A stretch of 64,000 nucleotides of DNA, taken from positions 1 through 64,000 of the forward strand of contig CAZFER010000005.1 of assembly GCA_964517495.1 (NCBI GenBank). Reading direction: 5' to 3'. The position numbers and the translations under genes are program-made. Of this stretch, positions 61,558-64,000 are shown piece after piece; position 1 is the stretch's first letter, and each line of letters starts with the position of its first letter. Below the pieces are notes generated by a model that had not been told where the DNA came from, did not search any database, and was given only the letters and a program-made list of their open reading frames with translations. The DNA is from CAZFER01 sp964517495 (GTDB lineage Bacteria; Hinthialibacterota; Hinthialibacteria; Hinthialibacterales; Hinthialibacteraceae).

Positions 61558-62021
61558 AACCAATGAATCAAATGAATCTGGATTTAAACGAGATTGAATA
61601 CAGACGCGCATCGATTGATGAGATCATCCAACTACGCCATGACCTTCTGATAGTAGGAACGGACCGAACCTCCCCCTATTTCGACGGGGATCACGATCCT
61701 ACGACCTTCCACTTTGGTGCATTTTGTGGGGATCAGGTCATTGGGTGCTTAACCTTTATCCGCAAGGATTGGGAAAACCACCCCGCCTGGCAATTACGGG
61801 GTATGGCCACCCAGCCGGATTATCAGGGAAAGGGGGTAGGCAAGCGGTTGCTTCAGGAAGCTGAAAGATGGCTCCTTGAACAATTTGGCATACGCCAACT
61901 ATGGTGTAATGCTCGTACCGAGGCCGTCCCTTTCTACCAAAAACAAGGCTGGGAACTGCGATCGGAAGAATTTATCATCCCCGGGGTCGGCCCTCATTAT
62001 AGGATGACGAAAGAATTATGA
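61551..62021 (+). CDS. GNAT-family N-acetyltransferase
   Basis: The protein is 156 aa. The acetyl-CoA motif is QLRGMATQPDYQGKGVGKRL, with the following helix LLQEAERWLLE and closing strands FYQKQGWELRSEEFIIPGVG. The last part (GVGPHYRM) resembles the ElaA/YjaB-like group acting on small molecules. ATG 61551 overlaps the small membrane gene; ATG 61563 is an alternative. In a MarR/RND operon an acetyltransferase could detoxify the pump's substrate, but this is only context. Confidence 0.88.
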   Translation: MVKPMNQMNLDLNEIEYRRASIDEIIQLRHDLLIVGTDRTSPYFDGDHDPTTFHFGAFCGDQVIGCLTFIRKDWENHPAWQLRGMATQPDYQGKGVGKRLLQEAERWLLEQFGIRQLWCNARTEAVPFYQKQGWELRSEEFIIPGVGPHYRMTKEL

Positions 62022-62055
62022 TAATTTATTAGAACTATATTCCAAGGATAACACT

Positions 62056-63450
62056 GTGCAACTCTTATCATCGCCCCTTTTCAAAAAATTAAAAACACTC
62101 ATCATCGCCCTTATCATTTTGGCGGCCGGTATTGTCACTCTCATGTATATGGTCAATACCCGTTCTCAGCCGGAGAAACGGTCGGAGAGAGAGCCAGGGC
62201 GTCTGGTTCGTGTGTTTAAAGCACAGCGAATTCAACATCAGGTCACTATCAATGCTTTTGGTGTGTCCCGCGCCGGTGAGGAATGGTCCGCCATCGCCGA
62301 GGTCAAAGGACGAGTGGTTGAAATCCATCCCAAGTTCGAGTCCGGCCAGGTGTTGCCAAAAGGTGCGCTGATTTTACGTATCGATCCGACTGAATACCGA
62401 ATCTCCCTCAAACGCTATCAAGCCGATGCCCGTTCTCGTCAACAACAATTAAAGGAGATCAATCAAAAAGAGCAAAATCTCAATAAAACACTTGCTCTCC
62501 AAAAGCGCCAATTAGAGCTTGCTCAGACAGAATTCGAGCGAATCCAGGCGATATTCAAAAAAGGAGATACTTCCCAATCCAATCTGGACCAGGCTGAAGC
62601 GAACCTGACAAAACAGCAAGTCGCTGTTCAGGAAATTGAAAATCAATTGAATTTAATCCCCGTTCAACGCGAGTTGCAACAAGCCAACCTCGAATTGGCA
62701 AATGCTCAAATTCAGCAAGCCTCCTTTGATTTATCCAAAACCGAAATTCATCTCCCCTTAAAAGCGCGTTGTATGGCAAAATCCATCGAACTCGATCAGT
62801 ATGCCGCCGTGGGTCAAACACTGGGTAAATTCATTGCGCTGGATACAGCTGAAGTGGTAGCCAGTGTCGAAGCACGGAAGATTCGCCAATTGTGGCCGGG
62901 GGGGAAGGGAGCCGGTGGCCCGGTGAATTTGGATCAACCGGGTGAAATCCTTATGCCCTGGGATAAAGAGGAAATGAAAGCTGATGTCAGCTGGGGGGTG
63001 GACGATACACGTTTCAAATGGACTGGCCGCATCTCCCGGATAGGCGCCTCGCTGGATGCCAAAACACGAACCGCTCAGGTCATTGTAGAAGTCCCTGATC
63101 CATACAAAAACGCTGTCCCCGGTTTGAAACCACCTCTTTTCCCTGATGTATTCTGCCGGGTGACATTTTATGGTGCCGTTTTGAATGATGTGTTTGTGCT
63201 TCCAAAAGAAACATTGAGAAGTGGCCGTATCTATCTTGTTCGCGATAATAAACTTCACATCCAAACCGTTGAACCTTATGTACAACAGGATGATCTGATC
63301 ATCATTAAAGAAGGCTTGAAGCAGGACGACCTGGTGGTTTTGACCGATCTGTTTCCCGCCATTGAAGGAATGCCCCTTCGTGGTGAAATCGTTCACAATC
63401 CGGCATTACAGGATGATTCCATCTCTGAAAATGAGACCGCCATGAACTGA
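62056..63450 (+). CDS. RND efflux periplasmic adaptor (membrane fusion protein)
   Basis: The protein is 464 aa with a GTG start preceded by AAGGA. It has one N-terminal membrane helix (LIIALIILAAGIVTLMYMV). Then come the barrel-sandwich half (VKGRVVEIHPKFESGQVLPK), a long alpha-hairpin about residues 115-220 rich in Gln and Glu (QQLKEINQKEQNLNKTLALQ), the second lipoyl half, and a beta-barrel domain (KWTGRISRIGASLDAKTRTA). The alpha-hairpin would reach an outer-membrane channel, which is not in the window. The RND transporter gene follows after 43 nt. Confidence 0.92.
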   Translation: MQLLSSPLFKKLKTLIIALIILAAGIVTLMYMVNTRSQPEKRSEREPGRLVRVFKAQRIQHQVTINAFGVSRAGEEWSAIAEVKGRVVEIHPKFESGQVLPKGALILRIDPTEYRISLKRYQADARSRQQQLKEINQKEQNLNKTLALQKRQLELAQTEFERIQAIFKKGDTSQSNLDQAEANLTKQQVAVQEIENQLNLIPVQRELQQANLELANAQIQQASFDLSKTEIHLPLKARCMAKSIELDQYAAVGQTLGKFIALDTAEVVASVEARKIRQLWPGGKGAGGPVNLDQPGEILMPWDKEEMKADVSWGVDDTRFKWTGRISRIGASLDAKTRTAQVIVEVPDPYKNAVPGLKPPLFPDVFCRVTFYGAVLNDVFVLPKETLRSGRIYLVRDNKLHIQTVEPYVQQDDLIIIKEGLKQDDLVVLTDLFPAIEGMPLRGEIVHNPALQDDSISENETAMN

Positions 63451-63493
63451 TTCACTTTCAGTCTTTAAAAGGATAGTAAATAGTTAAGAAACC

Positions 63494-64000
63494 ATGATTC
63501 GATACTTTGCCAAACATCCCACTGCTGCCAACCTACTGATGATTTTTATTATTTTTATGGGTGTTATAGGATTGCTTTCCTTAAACCGTCAGGTGTTCCC
63601 TGAATTCGATTCCGATTTTGTGCATGTCAAAGTGGTTTACAAAGGTGCGGCGGCAGAAGATGTTGAAGAAACCATCTGCCAGCGCATCGAAGAAGAACTC
63701 GATGGAATTGAAGGCATCAAACGGATTCAATCAACTGCCCAGGAAGGTTTCGGACTGGTCGAAATTGAAGTAACCGACGGATACGATGTGGGAACCGTAT
63801 TAGATGATGTTGAAAACGCCGTTGAACAAATCGACAACTTTCCTGAAGAAACTGAGGATCCCATCATATGGCATTTCGACCCCAAGGATCCCGTCATCAC
63901 CCTTTCCCTTTATGGTGATGTCAATGAAAAGGATTTGCTTGCCTTGGCGGAACAAATTAAGGATGAACTGCTGCAACTTGATGATGTGCATCTTGTCGAC
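63494..64000 (+). CDS. RND efflux transporter, N-terminal part (cut by the window end)
   Basis: 169 codons are visible. MIRYFAKHPTAANLLMIFII is the first membrane helix of AcrB/MdtB-type pumps, followed by the porter-domain start (QVFPEFDSDFVHVKVVYKGA, AAEDVEETICQRIEEELDGI, GIKRIQSTAQEGFGLVEIEV). The sequence agrees best with the RND subgroup that uses a GTG-start adaptor like the one upstream. The gene continues beyond the window. Confidence 0.93.
   Translation, partial: MIRYFAKHPTAANLLMIFIIFMGVIGLLSLNRQVFPEFDSDFVHVKVVYKGAAAEDVEETICQRIEEELDGIEGIKRIQSTAQEGFGLVEIEVTDGYDVGTVLDDVENAVEQIDNFPEETEDPIIWHFDPKDPVITLSLYGDVNEKDLLALAEQIKDELLQLDDVHLVD

Overview
The window (about 43-45% G+C by eye) comes from a Gram-negative bacterium. 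It carries a nucleotide-sugar pathway for a surface polysaccharide, lipoproteins, a Tat substrate, an RND pump, FeoAB and many Sec-exported proteins. Dockerin and Thr/Pro-rich linkers, DUF1080, secreted matrixin-type proteases and several multidomain fusions suggest an uncultured lineage near the PVC/FCB groups. That placement is inference; no rRNA or marker gene is present to settle it. No rRNA, tRNA or CRISPR array was recognised.

Layout. 1-1.7 kb: end of a DegT aminotransferase and a dehydrogenase-acetyltransferase fusion for a diacetamido-uronic acid sugar. 1.8-3.6 kb: a decayed sugar-binding lipoprotein and a secreted DUF1080-methyltransferase fusion. 3.9-8.7 kb: a three-gene operon behind a good sigma70 promoter, with an isomerase-aldolase fusion, a degenerate-transketolase/aminotransferase fusion and a homoserine kinase. 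8.8-10.9 kb: a DUF5698 membrane protein and an orphan sigma54 response regulator. 11.3-20.6 kb: a tight eight-gene operon with an OB-fold-like protein, a lysine 2,3-aminomutase, two D-Ala-D-Ala-ligase-like ATP-grasp enzymes, a GNAT-deacetylase fusion, a GNAT, a Tat-exported amidohydrolase and a lipoprotein of the agmatine deiminase family. This is the best candidate for an undescribed pathway, plausibly making and processing a beta-lysine-containing peptide or conjugate.

20.8-26.8 kb: a GT39-type glycosyltransferase, an orphan OppF-type ATPase, a secreted alpha/alpha-barrel protein, a siroheme-type dehydrogenase and a pseudopilin-like lipoprotein. 26.8-30.4 kb: a scarred island with a CapA pseudogene, structured repeats, a higher-G+C PhoD-like phosphatase, a Shedu remnant joined to the tail of a DUF4258 toxin, and an intact YgiT-type antitoxin. 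30.4-33.8 kb: a B12-type radical SAM protein and two GT2 glycosyltransferases. 34-36.5 kb: two unknown proteins and a HAD phosphatase.

36.6-40.5 kb: an iron-uptake operon (DtxR-type regulator, two FeoA, FeoB and a 57-residue Cys-rich membrane protein). 40.7-53.4 kb: aconitase, an AlbA_2 regulator, trpC overlapping a DUF2298 membrane protein, gamma-glutamyltransferase, an AAA ATPase, a metallophosphoesterase and an acyl-CoA ligase. 53.4-58.4 kb: tandem secreted matrixin paralogs, one with a dockerin. 58.6-64 kb: DUF1848 and SGNH proteins, then a MarR-controlled operon with a small membrane protein, a GNAT and the start of an RND efflux system.
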